A stretch of 64,000 bases of DNA from JAUMWX01 sp023394215 (GTDB lineage Bacteria > Bacillota > Clostridia > Tissierellales > Peptoniphilaceae). A program made the translations under genes and the position numbers. The stretch is taken from assembly GCA_050313995.1 (NCBI GenBank), contig JBNPMM010000002.1. One strand, written 5' to 3'. Below are positions 35,175-44,215 of this stretch, in pieces; within the stretch, counting starts at the first letter, position 1, and every line of letters begins with the position of its first letter. Below the pieces are notes generated by a model, which worked only from the letters and a program-made list of their open reading frames with translations, had not been told where the DNA came from and searched no databases.

Positions 35175-36208
35175 TATTGATTCAATCCTTTGTGCAATAA
35201 TTCTTTTAGTTCTTCTCTTAAAATTTTATTATCTATCATATCCAAAGCCGGTGTAATCCTTGCTTCAACAACTATGGTTTTAGCTTCTTTTTCGCTAAGA
35301 CCTCTGGACATAATATAATACAGCATATCTTCATCTATACGACCTGCCGAAGCGGCATGATTACCTTGAATATCATGTTCATGTGCTAAAAGCAACGGTA
35401 CGGCTATATTAAGAACTTTTTCATCCATAAGGGTAACATATTCTTCCTCATTTCCGTTTGAGCCCGCTGAACCCTTCTTGAAATCAAGAGTACCTGCAAA
35501 CCTCTTCTTAGCTCTGTCCTTCAAGGCTCCGTTTATCATCATATTTGATAATCCGGCCTGTCCGATATGGTTCATAACATAATTTATATCAAGTGTTCTA
35601 TCGCCGTCTACAAAATAAGCCGAATCAAGTTCTGATTTTGCTCCATATCCTCTTAGATTCGAAACGTAATTAACCATAGAATCCAGACTTCCCATTTCTA
35701 TAACAACAAGCTTTACTTCAGCATTGTCCTCAAGTTCGGAGACTATTGATAAAAGGCTCTTTGAAATATTTGAAAATCTCTGAATCAAGACTAATTTAAG
35801 CTTTGAATCCCTCTCAGCCCTTATTTTTATCAAACTGTTTCTATAAGCTTCAACCTCCTCATTAGAAGAGTAGTCAAAGGTCAAAAGAGCATTCGCTCCG
35901 GATTTTACATGTATGGCCTGTAAATCCAAAAGTTTCGGGTGTTCTTCATCCAGTTTATAGGTGTATTCAAGCCTTTCATCAGCTGAAAGCTCAATGAACC
36001 TTTGAAGATTTCTGTTTTCCAAGTTTTCTTCAAGAACTTCTCTTGAAATTCCGAAAGTCGTATCCTTAAAGGCCCCGTCAAATGAGGATGGAATCTCATC
36101 CATTTGCCCGCCTGCAAATTCCGCCCTGTCAATAGGCTCTAAAACAAGTTCAGCATCATTTGCCCCGACCTTGTTCCAAGAAATTTTGGGTAATGTATTT
36201 ACTCTCAT
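35174..36208 (-). CDS. sufD: SufD, Fe-S scaffold subunit
   Basis: 344-residue member of the SufB/SufD beta-helix family. The C-terminal SuFBD core shows KKRFAGTLDFKKGSAGSNGNEE, LLLAHEHDIQGNHAASAGRIDEDMLYYIMSRGLSEKEAKTI, which carries the conserved His used for cluster assembly at the SufB-SufD interface. Shorter than the E. coli protein and with a divergent N-terminal half. It lies 8 nt after sufB. Confidence 0.92.
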   Translation of the reverse strand: MRVNTLPKISWNKVGANDAELVLEPIDRAEFAGGQMDEIPSSFDGAFKDTTFGISREVLEENLENRNLQRFIELSADERLEYTYKLDEEHPKLLDLQAIHVKSGANALLTFDYSSNEEVEAYRNSLIKIRAERDSKLKLVLIQRFSNISKSLLSIVSELEDNAEVKLVVIEMGSLDSMVNYVSNLRGYGAKSELDSAYFVDGDRTLDINYVMNHIGQAGLSNMMINGALKDRAKKRFAGTLDFKKGSAGSNGNEEEYVTLMDEKVLNIAVPLLLAHEHDIQGNHAASAGRIDEDMLYYIMSRGLSEKEAKTIVVEARITPALDMIDNKILREELKELLHKGLNQ

Positions 36209-36216
36209 ATAACCTC

Positions 36217-37620
36217 CTAACCTATTGCACCTTCAAGTTCTAAGCTTATAAGATTATTCATCTCAACAGCATATTCCAACGGCAACTCCTTAGCTATAGG
36301 CTCTGCAAAACCTCTTACAAGCATAGCCTTGGCTTCCTGTTCGCTTATACCTCTTGACATCAGATAGAAAATCTTCGAGTCGTCTATCCTCCCTATTTTC
36401 GCCTCATGCCCCAAGTCTATATTATCATTTTCAATCTTAATTACCGGTACTGTATCGGAAATCGACTCATTATCAAGCATCAAAGACTCACAGCTTACCG
36501 TGGACTTTGACCCCGCCGAATTCTTCTTAAAATGTACAAGTCCCCTATAAGTAGCTATGCCGCCTGATTTGGATATTGATTTTGAATTTACTGAAGATGA
36601 GGTATTTGGTGCAGCATGGATTACCTTACTTCCCGTATCAAGATTTTGTCCGTTTCCGGCAAAAGAAATCCCTGTAAATTCAGCCCTTGCATTTTCTCCA
36701 ACAAGGATTGAAGAAGGATACAGCATGGAAACTTTAGAACCGAACGAGCCTGAAACCCATTCAATAGCCGCATCTTTAAAAACTATCGCCTTCTTAGTAT
36801 TAAGATTGTACATATTTCTTGACCAGTTTTCTATTGTAGAATATCTAAGTGTGGCCCCATCCTTAACAAAAAGCTCAACAGCTCCGGCATGAACATTTAC
36901 CACATTGTACTTTGGTGCCGAACAGCCTTCTATAAAATGACAGTATGCCCCTTCTTCAACTATTATAAGGGTATGCTCAAATTGCCCCGCTCCTGGAGCA
37001 TTAAGTCTGAAATATGACTGCAAAGGCACATCAACCTTTACTCCCTTAGGTACATAAACAAATGAACCTCCTGACCAAACTGCATAATGCAAAGCCGCAT
37101 ACTTATGGTCATTTGATTCTATGGCCTTTTCAAAATAAGCCTGTACTATTTCGGGATATTCTCTCACAGCCGTGTCCATATCGGTATATATAACTCCCTG
37201 CTCTAAAAGATATTCCTTAATATTATGGTAAACTACCTCCGAATCATATTGAGCCCCAACCCCTGATAGAGAATCTATCTCAGCTTGAGGTATCCCAAGG
37301 TCGGTAAATGTTTTTCTTATATCTTCCGGAAGATCCTTCCAGTCCGCCTTCATATCCGATTTAGGCTTTATATACGTGATAAGTTCATCAATTTTTACAT
37401 CTGAAATATCAGGTCCCCAATTAGGATTTTCAAGCTCATAAAAATGCTTAAGCCCCTTTAACCTGATATTAAGCATCCACTCAGGCTCCTTTTTTTCATT
37501 GGAAATATCTCTTACAATGGCTTCATTTAAGCCTTTTTCGGAAATTTTATCCCATTCGAACTTATTTCTCCTGTCAAAAATGCCCCTATCTATATCTGCA
37601 ACCTGCGTCCTGTTAACCAT
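36217..37620 (-). CDS. sufB: SufB, Fe-S scaffold subunit
   Basis: 467 residues, full length for SufB. Family segments are IYTDMDTAVREYPEIVQAYF, HYAVWSGGSFVYVPKGVKV, EEGAYCHFIEGCSAP, RYSTIENWSRNMYNLNTKK, GSKVSMLYPSS and HEAKIGRIDDSKIFYLMSRG. It forms the SufBC2D complex that builds [4Fe-4S] clusters with sulfur from SufS/SufU. It overlaps sufC by 8 bp. Confidence 0.96.
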   Translation of the reverse strand: MVNRTQVADIDRGIFDRRNKFEWDKISEKGLNEAIVRDISNEKKEPEWMLNIRLKGLKHFYELENPNWGPDISDVKIDELITYIKPKSDMKADWKDLPEDIRKTFTDLGIPQAEIDSLSGVGAQYDSEVVYHNIKEYLLEQGVIYTDMDTAVREYPEIVQAYFEKAIESNDHKYAALHYAVWSGGSFVYVPKGVKVDVPLQSYFRLNAPGAGQFEHTLIIVEEGAYCHFIEGCSAPKYNVVNVHAGAVELFVKDGATLRYSTIENWSRNMYNLNTKKAIVFKDAAIEWVSGSFGSKVSMLYPSSILVGENARAEFTGISFAGNGQNLDTGSKVIHAAPNTSSSVNSKSISKSGGIATYRGLVHFKKNSAGSKSTVSCESLMLDNESISDTVPVIKIENDNIDLGHEAKIGRIDDSKIFYLMSRGISEQEAKAMLVRGFAEPIAKELPLEYAVEMNNLISLELEGAIG

Positions 37621-38356
37621 TTGCGACCTCTTCTCTTATCCAGCCATAGCCCTTTTCTTCAATTTGGTCTATAAGGCTTGCATCTCCGGATTTAACAATT
37701 TTTCCATCAATCAAAACATGAACAAAATCAGGTTTTATAAACTCTAATATTTGCCTGTGATGGGTAATTATAAGCAAAGACTTTTCTTCGTTCAAAAAGT
37801 TCTTTACAGCCTCGGAAACCATCCTTGTAGCATCAACATCCAAGCCGGAATCCGTTTCATCAAGCATAATCAACTTGGGATCTAAAATCTTCATTTGAAG
37901 AATTTCAGCCTTTTTCTTTTCCCCTCCGGAAAAGCCTACATTTAAATATCTCTCAGCATAGTTTTCCTTCATACCCAAAGCTTGCATCTCAGCCTTAAGC
38001 TCCTTTTTAAACTTAAGAATCGGTTGATTTTCTTCTGTAATGGTCATCTTTGCTGTCCTCAAGAAATTTTCAACGCTTATGCCGGCAACTTCTTCAGGAT
38101 TTTGGAAGGACATAAAAATCCCCCTCTTAGCCCTTTCATCGGCTCCAAGCTCTGAAATCTCTTCGCCTTCAAAATTTATACTTCCACCAATAACCTCATA
38201 CTTGGGATGGGCCATAATAGCATTGGTAAGAGTAGACTTTCCTGCCCCGTTAGGCCCCATCAAGACGTGAATTTGACCCTTATCTATACTAAGATTAATG
38301 CCTTTTAATATATTTTTTTCTCCAACATTAACCTTCAAATCTTTAATTTTTAACAT
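37613..38356 (-). CDS. sufC: SufC, Fe-S assembly ATPase
   Basis: 247-residue ABC-type ATPase. Walker A GPNGAGKST, the SufC-specific Q-loop FMSFQNPEEVAGISVENFLR, signature FSGGEKKKAEILQMK and Walker B LIMLDETDSGLDVDA. It is the first gene of the suf operon with GGAGAG at the ribosome site. Order C-B-D-S-U is the standard Gram-positive one. Expression is likely controlled at the promoter region around 38399-38427. Confidence 0.96.
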   Translation of the reverse strand: MLKIKDLKVNVGEKNILKGINLSIDKGQIHVLMGPNGAGKSTLTNAIMAHPKYEVIGGSINFEGEEISELGADERAKRGIFMSFQNPEEVAGISVENFLRTAKMTITEENQPILKFKKELKAEMQALGMKENYAERYLNVGFSGGEKKKAEILQMKILDPKLIMLDETDSGLDVDATRMVSEAVKNFLNEEKSLLIITHHRQILEFIKPDFVHVLIDGKIVKSGDASLIDQIEEKGYGWIREEVANG

Positions 38357-38398
38357 GATTTCTCTCCTAAAATTTATAAAATCTTCCTCAGCATTTAA

Positions 38399-38427
38399 AG
38401 TATACTAATTTAGTCAAGATTAGTCAA
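38399..38427 (-). promoter_or_regulatory. suf promoter with IscR type-I-like operator
   Basis: -35 TTGACT (38427-38422), 17-nt spacer, -10 TATACT (38404-38399). Inside the spacer, TTGACTAAATTAGT (38417-38404, minus strand) fits the core of the IscR type-1 consensus YYGACTRWWWYAGT at every position. TTGACTAA occurs twice, 2 bp apart. Such a site would let a [2Fe-2S] Rrf2 regulator block the promoter when clusters are abundant. No Rrf2 gene is in the window. Confidence 0.65.
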
Positions 38428-38465
38428 CGCTCACTATTTAGCCGTTTTAATTATATTTAATTATT

Positions 38466-39188
38466 TTAATTATCAAATTGACTGCCGCTACTGATATGCA
38501 GATAAATATTTCTAAGCCTTGTAAGATTCTCTCCGGAACTTTCAATATCACCCTTAACTTCCTTCATTTTACTGCTTTTTGCCCTTCTATTTGTAAGCAT
38601 ATCCTCCTGACTATATGGAAATAAACTCAGGGTCTTTTCCAAACTCTCTTCCATATTTCTTATTTGCAGCTCAGCAAGCTCTTTATCAAAGTAATCCTCA
38701 TTATCAAACAAATCAAGCTTATTGTAAAAGCGGTCAATAACGGAAAAATCCTTCTTTTCCAAAGCCTTGTACAGGCTCTCAAACATAAAATTCGCCCTTT
38801 TATCCCTGCTGAAAACGGGGCTTGTTTTTAAAGTCACCCGCTCAAGTTTTGAAAAAAAGTCATCATAAGCCAAAACTTGCTTAAGCTCATCCAAACTCTT
38901 CCTATTCTTATTTAACCTGTCCTTCAAAATTTTAATTTGATTTTCCAAATCCACAAGTTCTTTCCTGGCAGTAAAACTTGATAACTGATCCTGATAAGGC
39001 CTTGCCATATGCCCATAAATAAAACTATCCTCAAGTTTCCTGTCCATTACCATGGACTCATAAATATTTTCCATCTTTTTTATTTGAAGACTTCCAAAAT
39101 CCTTTATATATTCTTCCTCTAAAAATCTCTTGTAGAAAAAAGTATAAAATGTATACTCCTTAACCTTATCTAAATACTTCTTTTTCAT
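38466..39188 (-). CDS. Unknown coiled-coil protein
   Basis: 240 residues, soluble, mostly helical and highly charged. A clear coiled coil runs at about 76-105 (LVDLENQIKILKDRLNKNRK). No membrane segment, signal peptide, cysteine pair or recognisable domain is visible. It has two CT-rich aromatic patches near the N-terminus (YTFYTFFYKRF). Start ATG at 39188 has GAGAGG upstream. Transcribed alone from a region carrying a 37-bp palindrome, toward the suf promoter. I do not recognise the family. Confidence 0.6.
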   Translation of the reverse strand: MKKKYLDKVKEYTFYTFFYKRFLEEEYIKDFGSLQIKKMENIYESMVMDRKLEDSFIYGHMARPYQDQLSSFTARKELVDLENQIKILKDRLNKNRKSLDELKQVLAYDDFFSKLERVTLKTSPVFSRDKRANFMFESLYKALEKKDFSVIDRFYNKLDLFDNEDYFDKELAELQIRNMEESLEKTLSLFPYSQEDMLTNRRAKSSKMKEVKGDIESSGENLTRLRNIYLHISSGSQFDN

Positions 39189-39213
39189 AATAAACCTCTC
39201 AAAGGGTTATTAT

Positions 39214-39250
39214 AACATAATTAGTCCACAATATGTGGACTAATTATGTT
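39214..39250. promoter_or_regulatory. 37-bp perfect palindrome, candidate operator
   Basis: Left arm AACATAATTAGTCCACA, 3-nt centre, right arm the exact reverse complement. It lies 26 nt before the start codon of the 38466-39188 gene, directly followed on the minus strand by a TATAAT-like -10 box (39212-39207), so it covers the -35 region. No T run follows on either strand, which argues against a terminator. Confidence 0.65.
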
Positions 39251-39434
39251 TCAACGTTCCCTCAGGTCCCATATTTTTTTACGAATAATTTATATAGACT
39301 TCCCCTCTTTTTATTCATACAAGTTTCATCATATTCAAAGGACAGATGCAAACAAAAGGAATAAGTTTTGTAGCATAATGTATTTTTCCCCACTTCCGAA
39401 TTTTCAATGTTTTTAGCCTTGCTTTAGCCTAAAT

Positions 39435-39463
39435 TTGCAATATTTTTAATACTATCTTATAAT
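39435..39463 (+). promoter_or_regulatory. Promoter of the Asp23 gene
   Basis: -35 TTGCAA (39435-39440), 17-nt spacer, -10 TATAAT (39458-39463), 26 nt before the start codon. Between the palindrome and this promoter (39251-39434) the 300-bp gap shows no ORF or RNA that I can support. Confidence 0.7.
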
Positions 39464-39488
39464 ATTGATATGAATTCAGGAGGCAGAT

Positions 39489-39812
39489 ATGACAGATTTT
39501 AAAAATGGATCAGTTAAGATTTCTAACAATATCATAGATCAGTTGATTGCAGAATCAGCCCTTAAGGTCGAAGGTGTGGCATCGGTATTAGGTTATAAAA
39601 ATAAAAAGGTAGAGGCAAAAAGAAAAGACGGCATTGTTTCTGTAATTGACGGCAGTCAAATGGACATAGCCTTAAATCTTGTTCTATCTACCAAATCAAA
39701 TATTTATGATGTATGTGAAAATGTTCAAAAAAATGTGAAAGAACAGATTAAGACCATGCTTGGCTTGACTGTTAAAAATGTAAATATAATAGTAAAAGAA
39801 GTTATTGATTAA
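39489..39812 (+). CDS. Asp23/Gls24 family protein
   Basis: 107 residues. The family pattern is clear: GSVKISNNIIDQLIAESALKVEGVASVLGY, then the beta segment KDGIVSVIDGSQMDIALNLVLS, and ENVQKNVKEQIKTMLGLTVKNVNIIVKEV. Asp23 proteins are cytoplasmic, often membrane-associated, and linked to cell-envelope homeostasis; some pair with AmaP-type membrane proteins, none of which is adjacent here. Single gene with its own promoter and a strong terminator. Confidence 0.9.
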   Translation: MTDFKNGSVKISNNIIDQLIAESALKVEGVASVLGYKNKKVEAKRKDGIVSVIDGSQMDIALNLVLSTKSNIYDVCENVQKNVKEQIKTMLGLTVKNVNIIVKEVID

Positions 39813-39816
39813 TTGT

Positions 39817-39846
39817 AAAAAGGGCTGTTTAAACAGCCCTTTTTAT
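39817..39846. terminator. Bidirectional terminator
   Basis: AAAAAGGGCTGTTT directly followed by AAACAGCCCTTTTT, a perfect hairpin between the convergent Asp23 and sugar-ABC ATPase genes. Confidence 0.9.
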
Positions 39847-39851
39847 TATAC

Positions 39852-40952
39852 TTATCCGTAGATTATATTCTCCTCACTATCCTTGTCGAAGAAATGAAGC
39901 TTATCCCTATCTATATAAAGAGTTATTTTGCTCTTCCTTGATATCGGCTTATCCGTATTTATCTTTGCAAGAAGTTCCTTGCCACCAAAATCAAGATAAA
40001 TGTATTTTTCCGAACCGAGTTCTTCAAGGAAGGAAACATTACCCTCTATCTCAATTTCAGTTTTTCTCGCATCGTCATAAATATGCTCTGGTCTTATGCC
40101 CACTATGATATCCCTATTTAGATAGCCTTTTTCTTCAAGCCTTTTGCCAAAATTTCCTATATCAAAACTTAATCCCTGATTTTCAACAAGATAATGCTCT
40201 CCTTTTTTTTCAAGCTTAGCCTCAAGAAAATTCATCTGCGGAGACCCTATAAAGCCTGCAACAAAAAGATTGCTCGGATAAAAATAAACATTCGAAGGTG
40301 TGTCTACCTGCTGTACTATCCCATCCTTCATGATAACTATCCTATCTCCCATGGTCATCGCCTCTGTTTGATCGTGGGTAACATAGATAAAGGTCGTTTC
40401 AAGTCTTTCGTGAAGCTTGCTGATTTCCGCCCTTGTCTGTACCCTAAGCTTGGCGTCAAGATTTGAAAGAGGCTCATCCATTAAAAACACTTTGGGATTT
40501 CTTACGATAGCCCTACCAAGAGCTACCCTTTGCCTTTGACCGCCTGATAAGGCCTTGGGTTTTCTGTCAAGCAGATCTTCAAGACCAAGTATCTTTGCCG
40601 CTTCCTCCACCTTCCTATCAATTTCTTCCTTTGGAGTCTTGGCTATTTTTAGAGCATAAGACATATTTTCCCTTACGGTCATTTGCGGATATAGGGCATA
40701 GTTTTGAAATACCATGGCTATATCCCTATCCTTAGGTTCAACGTCATTAACAAGCCTGTCACCGATATAAAGCTCTCCGCTTGAAATTTCCTCAAGCCCG
40801 GCAACCATCCTAAGCGTTGTCGACTTTCCGCATCCCGAAGGCCCTACAAATACTATAAATTCCTTATCCTCTATCTCAAGATTAAAGTCTTTTACAGCAT
40901 GAAAGCCCCCATCATAAATTTTATTTATATTTTTTAAACTTAACTTCGCCAT
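39852..40952 (-). CDS. Sugar ABC transporter ATPase (MsmK/UgpC family)
   Basis: 366 residues. Walker A GPSGCGKST, signature LSGGQRQRV, Walker B KVFLMDEPLSNLDAKLR, switch THDQTEAMTMGDRI; the C-terminal regulatory OB-type domain (about 240-366) is complete, with IVGIRPEHIYDD. This group energises several carbohydrate importers. Here it closes the GH112 operon and most likely drives the permease pair at 43.3-45.1 kb. Confidence 0.93.
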   Translation of the reverse strand: MAKLSLKNINKIYDGGFHAVKDFNLEIEDKEFIVFVGPSGCGKSTTLRMVAGLEEISSGELYIGDRLVNDVEPKDRDIAMVFQNYALYPQMTVRENMSYALKIAKTPKEEIDRKVEEAAKILGLEDLLDRKPKALSGGQRQRVALGRAIVRNPKVFLMDEPLSNLDAKLRVQTRAEISKLHERLETTFIYVTHDQTEAMTMGDRIVIMKDGIVQQVDTPSNVYFYPSNLFVAGFIGSPQMNFLEAKLEKKGEHYLVENQGLSFDIGNFGKRLEEKGYLNRDIIVGIRPEHIYDDARKTEIEIEGNVSFLEELGSEKYIYLDFGGKELLAKINTDKPISRKSKITLYIDRDKLHFFDKDSEENIIYG

Positions 40953-40960
40953 ATAAACTC

Positions 40961-41140
40961 CTATTTATGTCTCTTGTTATATAAATATAATACAAATATC
41001 AAAAGCCCCACCGAAATAAACTGAATCAAAAGGCCGTAATATGAATTATTGGCATGCCCTACCACCTGCAAAATCAGAGCAATAATAAAAATCAATGAGA
41101 GTATTACATTTCCAATTTTCTTTTTCTTATAATAGTCCAT
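40961..41140 (-). CDS. Small two-helix membrane protein in the GH112 operon
   Basis: 59 residues starting at the ATG at 41140 (GAGGG upstream): MDYYKKKKIGNVILSLIFII, then two hydrophobic segments separated by GHANNSYYG, and the basic end YLYNKRHK. It begins 1 nt after the phosphorylase gene ends and 8 nt before the ATPase gene. No family is recognised; a small subunit or stabiliser of the transporter is possible but unproven. Confidence 0.6.
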   Translation of the reverse strand: MDYYKKKKIGNVILSLIFIIALILQVVGHANNSYYGLLIQFISVGLLIFVLYLYNKRHK

Positions 41141-41141
41141 A

Positions 41142-43316
41142 TTAACCCTCAAACCAAATTAAATCCCCGGCTTCTATCTCCACTTTTTTAGCCTTGCCAT
41201 CTCCGTCATAAATTAGTGATTCAACATTTTGAGAAGAATTATTTATCACACAATATCTTTTGATATTCGGATAAGCTGCCACCTCAAGTCTTATATCATC
41301 AGCATAGTACTTTTTAAGGTCATCTTCCCTGCCTGTTACATAGGATATGGCACGCTTCAATATCCTGACATTTTGCAATGAATAAGGTAACCCTGCCATA
41401 TAAAAAGACCTGCCCTTTCCATAGCTGTTACTTGCCATATGAACTTCGTTGTTTGAATATTCAATAATATTTGTTTTTTCACTTATGGCATAGACATTGT
41501 GAGTTGATTCTCCAAAGTCTAAATCTTCAGATAAATCTTCAGTGATAAAGTGGTTTTCCGTCACTTCCGTAAAATATTTGTTATTGCTTTGTGAATAGCC
41601 TATTTCCTGATCAAGCCCTAAAACGTCCGCAAGTTGGAAATATCTTCCGTTAGCCTGATAAGCGGAAGGTTGACCTATACCTATAAATCCTCCCCCATTA
41701 TAAACAAACTTCCTAAGTTTGGAAATTATTTCGGGATCTGAAAAATGATAGCCTCCGGAAAAAGCCGTATAGGCGTCCCCCGCATTTATAATCACATCGA
41801 AATCTTCGCATTTTCCTGCTTTTACATCGTCAAAATTGATGAATTTTACATCTACATCCATACCTGAAAGAGCTTCCATTATTCCTATATAGGAGTACGA
41901 AAGTTTATACCATTTTCCATGTGCAACTATATAAGGGGCCCAGGTTCTCATACTGCCCCAGCTATTTAAAATTGCAACTCGTGCCTTTGAAAGGGGCTTA
42001 CCCTTGGCAACTACATCATATATATCCCTATATTCATCAGCAACCTTCTGTATATAATCCACAAACTTAGGGAATTTATAGGCAAGAGATAAATAACCGC
42101 CATAACCGATCCTGTCAAGAGGCATCCTCAAAAGGGCCCTTCTCGCCTTTACCCAATTGTCCCTTGCCTCTATAGAAGGATCGTTGCCTTCAAAAAAGGT
42201 GTCAGGGAAAAAATAAGGTAAAAATCTTCCCTCTGTCATAGGTACATCTATATCCGAAATCAGCCTTAAAGTAACACCGTCACCGACGCTTCCTACGACA
42301 CCGTCAAGCCCTATTGACTTGAAATATTTACCATAGGGCTCAGTGCCCACCCAATGGTCTCCCAAAAACATAATAGCTTTTTTCCCGTATTTATGGCATA
42401 GGTCAACCAATCTTTTAGCCTTTTTGGCTACAAACTTTGATTGAAAATCTATATAGTCCAAAAATTCCTTTGAAGGAATCCTGAATGTTGAATTGTAATA
42501 ACCCTGGTCAACTATATCCTCAGGCCTTAATCTATATCCCTTCTCTTTTTCAAACGCTATAAGGGCCTCCGGTGAAACTGAATTTGTATAACCGAACCAA
42601 TCTACATGCTTTTCAAGGCCTTTTTTATTAAAGATTAAAGAAAATTGGTAGAAAAATGTAGTAAATCTGACCACATCGGTTTTAGGGTTTTCCTTAAGCC
42701 AATCTTCCAGACACTCTTCAACATAAGCTGATGATTTTGGGTATCTTACATCGTAGGGAATATCCTTGGGTACATCCTTCCAATCATTTGTAATAAAGTT
42801 ATACATATGAACAGGATCCCATACCCCATAAGCCAAAAATGTAACAGTATATTCATGAAAAGGTTCTGTTCTTATAGTAACAGAATTTTCTTCCCTGTTT
42901 ACTTCCCAGTTCTTGGGATCTACTACCTTGCCGCTTGTCCTATCTATGACTTCCCACCACTTTTTAGGATCATAGTCATAGTCAGGTTCGATTTGTTCCT
43001 TATAATAATCCTCTGCAAAAAATATCTTGGTAGTATCGCTTGTTGCGGTTACAAAATCACTCATCAAATAGTAACGAGACCATTCAAAGGGAACGCCTGC
43101 AGCAAACTCATTGTGCCCTCTTGCAGGGAAAAAGTTTGTGTATATATCCACTCCTTCAATATCTTTTATATCTTCCGGAAGGGTTGTACCGTCTGAATTT
43201 CTGATAGCATCGGCTCCCAACCTTTCAAGCATCTCCACCGTTTCATCATAAAAATTTTCTTCACTTGGAAGAGTAAGTCTTCCTCTTGTTTTTGATTTTT
43301 TATATTCCTTTATCAT
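41142..43316 (-). CDS. GH112 beta-galactosyl-N-acetylhexosamine phosphorylase
   Basis: 724 residues, full length for GH112. The N-terminus RGRLTLPSEENFYDETVEMLERLGADAIRNSDGTTLP is the family hallmark, followed by the TIM-barrel stretches GYYNSTFRIPSKEFLDYIDFQ and KKAIMFLGDHWVGTEPYG, a Rossmann-like domain with YNGGGFIGIGQPSAYQ, and a beta C-terminal domain. Enzymes of this family split galacto-N-biose/lacto-N-biose with phosphate into galactose-1-phosphate and HexNAc; a minority use galactosyl-rhamnose, so exact specificity is an inference. Encoded in the same operon as the sugar transporter, with a 4-bp overlap with the permease gene. Confidence 0.9.
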   Translation of the reverse strand: MIKEYKKSKTRGRLTLPSEENFYDETVEMLERLGADAIRNSDGTTLPEDIKDIEGVDIYTNFFPARGHNEFAAGVPFEWSRYYLMSDFVTATSDTTKIFFAEDYYKEQIEPDYDYDPKKWWEVIDRTSGKVVDPKNWEVNREENSVTIRTEPFHEYTVTFLAYGVWDPVHMYNFITNDWKDVPKDIPYDVRYPKSSAYVEECLEDWLKENPKTDVVRFTTFFYQFSLIFNKKGLEKHVDWFGYTNSVSPEALIAFEKEKGYRLRPEDIVDQGYYNSTFRIPSKEFLDYIDFQSKFVAKKAKRLVDLCHKYGKKAIMFLGDHWVGTEPYGKYFKSIGLDGVVGSVGDGVTLRLISDIDVPMTEGRFLPYFFPDTFFEGNDPSIEARDNWVKARRALLRMPLDRIGYGGYLSLAYKFPKFVDYIQKVADEYRDIYDVVAKGKPLSKARVAILNSWGSMRTWAPYIVAHGKWYKLSYSYIGIMEALSGMDVDVKFINFDDVKAGKCEDFDVIINAGDAYTAFSGGYHFSDPEIISKLRKFVYNGGGFIGIGQPSAYQANGRYFQLADVLGLDQEIGYSQSNNKYFTEVTENHFITEDLSEDLDFGESTHNVYAISEKTNIIEYSNNEVHMASNSYGKGRSFYMAGLPYSLQNVRILKRAISYVTGREDDLKKYYADDIRLEVAAYPNIKRYCVINNSSQNVESLIYDGDGKAKKVEIEAGDLIWFEG

Positions 43317-44206
43317 CCCTTGTCTCCTCCAACCATCATTCCTTGAGTTAATTGCTTTTGTACCATTATATACAAAATTATTGTGGGCAACATTACAAGT
43401 ACCAAACCCGCATATAGCCTACCGTAGTTGGCAGCCCCTCTTGCAGCCTGTTGCAGATTTATAAGCCCCACAGGCAAAGTTCTCATATTTGGATCCGGCA
43501 TTATGGTAAGTGCCAAAATATATTCATTCCAGAAAAATAAAAAGTTAAAAAGTATAACCGTAATTACGGCAGGCTTTGCCATAGGTATAATTACATCCAC
43601 CATAGTCCTAAAATATCCTGCCCCGTCTATATAAGCCGCTTCCTCATAAGATTTTGATATGGAGCTAAAAAAATTAGTCAACAAATAAATTGTAAAAGGT
43701 ATTGCCGTAGCCGCATAAATAAGGGCTAAGATAAATCTGTTGTTTGTAAAAAATCCCTGACTTAATTTCAAAAATCCGAAAATTGACTTAGGATTGCTCA
43801 GAGTCTTGTTCCAATCATTCAGCATAAGATAAATCGGTATTACTATATAAGAAAGGTTGATAAACAAACCCGCCTTCATAAAACTTTTAAGAAATTTCTT
43901 ACCTTTAAACTCCATCCTGGCAAGTATATAAGATGCCGGAAGGGCTATAAGCAAAAGCAAAACAAGAGCCAAGGATGTCACTATTACGGAATTTAATAAG
44001 TAGGCTCCCATCTTGGCCTCTTTCCAAGCTTCAAGAAAATTTTTCAAATAAAAACCCGCCGGAAGCGCCCAAGGACTTCCATAAAATTCAGAATTTTCCT
44101 TTATTGATGCCATAAAAACCCAAGATACCGGCAAAAGAATTGAAAGAGCAAATAAACTTAGGCAAACAAATATAAAAATTTTAAATAATTTATTACTTTT
44201 TTCCAT
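43313..44206 (-). CDS. Sugar ABC transporter permease (MalG type)
   Basis: 297 residues with six membrane helices. The EAA cytoplasmic loop reads YEEAAYIDGAGYFRTMVDVIIPMAKPA, the contact site for the ATPase. The C-terminus VQKQLTQGMMVGGDKG is characteristic of MalG-type permeases. It partners the MalF-type permease 9 nt upstream and overlaps the GH112 gene by 4 bp. Confidence 0.92.
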   Translation of the reverse strand: MEKSNKLFKIFIFVCLSLFALSILLPVSWVFMASIKENSEFYGSPWALPAGFYLKNFLEAWKEAKMGAYLLNSVIVTSLALVLLLLIALPASYILARMEFKGKKFLKSFMKAGLFINLSYIVIPIYLMLNDWNKTLSNPKSIFGFLKLSQGFFTNNRFILALIYAATAIPFTIYLLTNFFSSISKSYEEAAYIDGAGYFRTMVDVIIPMAKPAVITVILFNFLFFWNEYILALTIMPDPNMRTLPVGLINLQQAARGAANYGRLYAGLVLVMLPTIILYIMVQKQLTQGMMVGGDKG

Positions 44207-44215
44207 ATTTCCCCC

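Noticed and set aside
41142..43316. Assigning the GH112 enzyme to galactosyl-rhamnose phosphorylase
   Set aside because: Cannot be excluded by eye, but the CUT1 transporter and the lack of rhamnose genes make galacto-N-biose/lacto-N-biose more likely.
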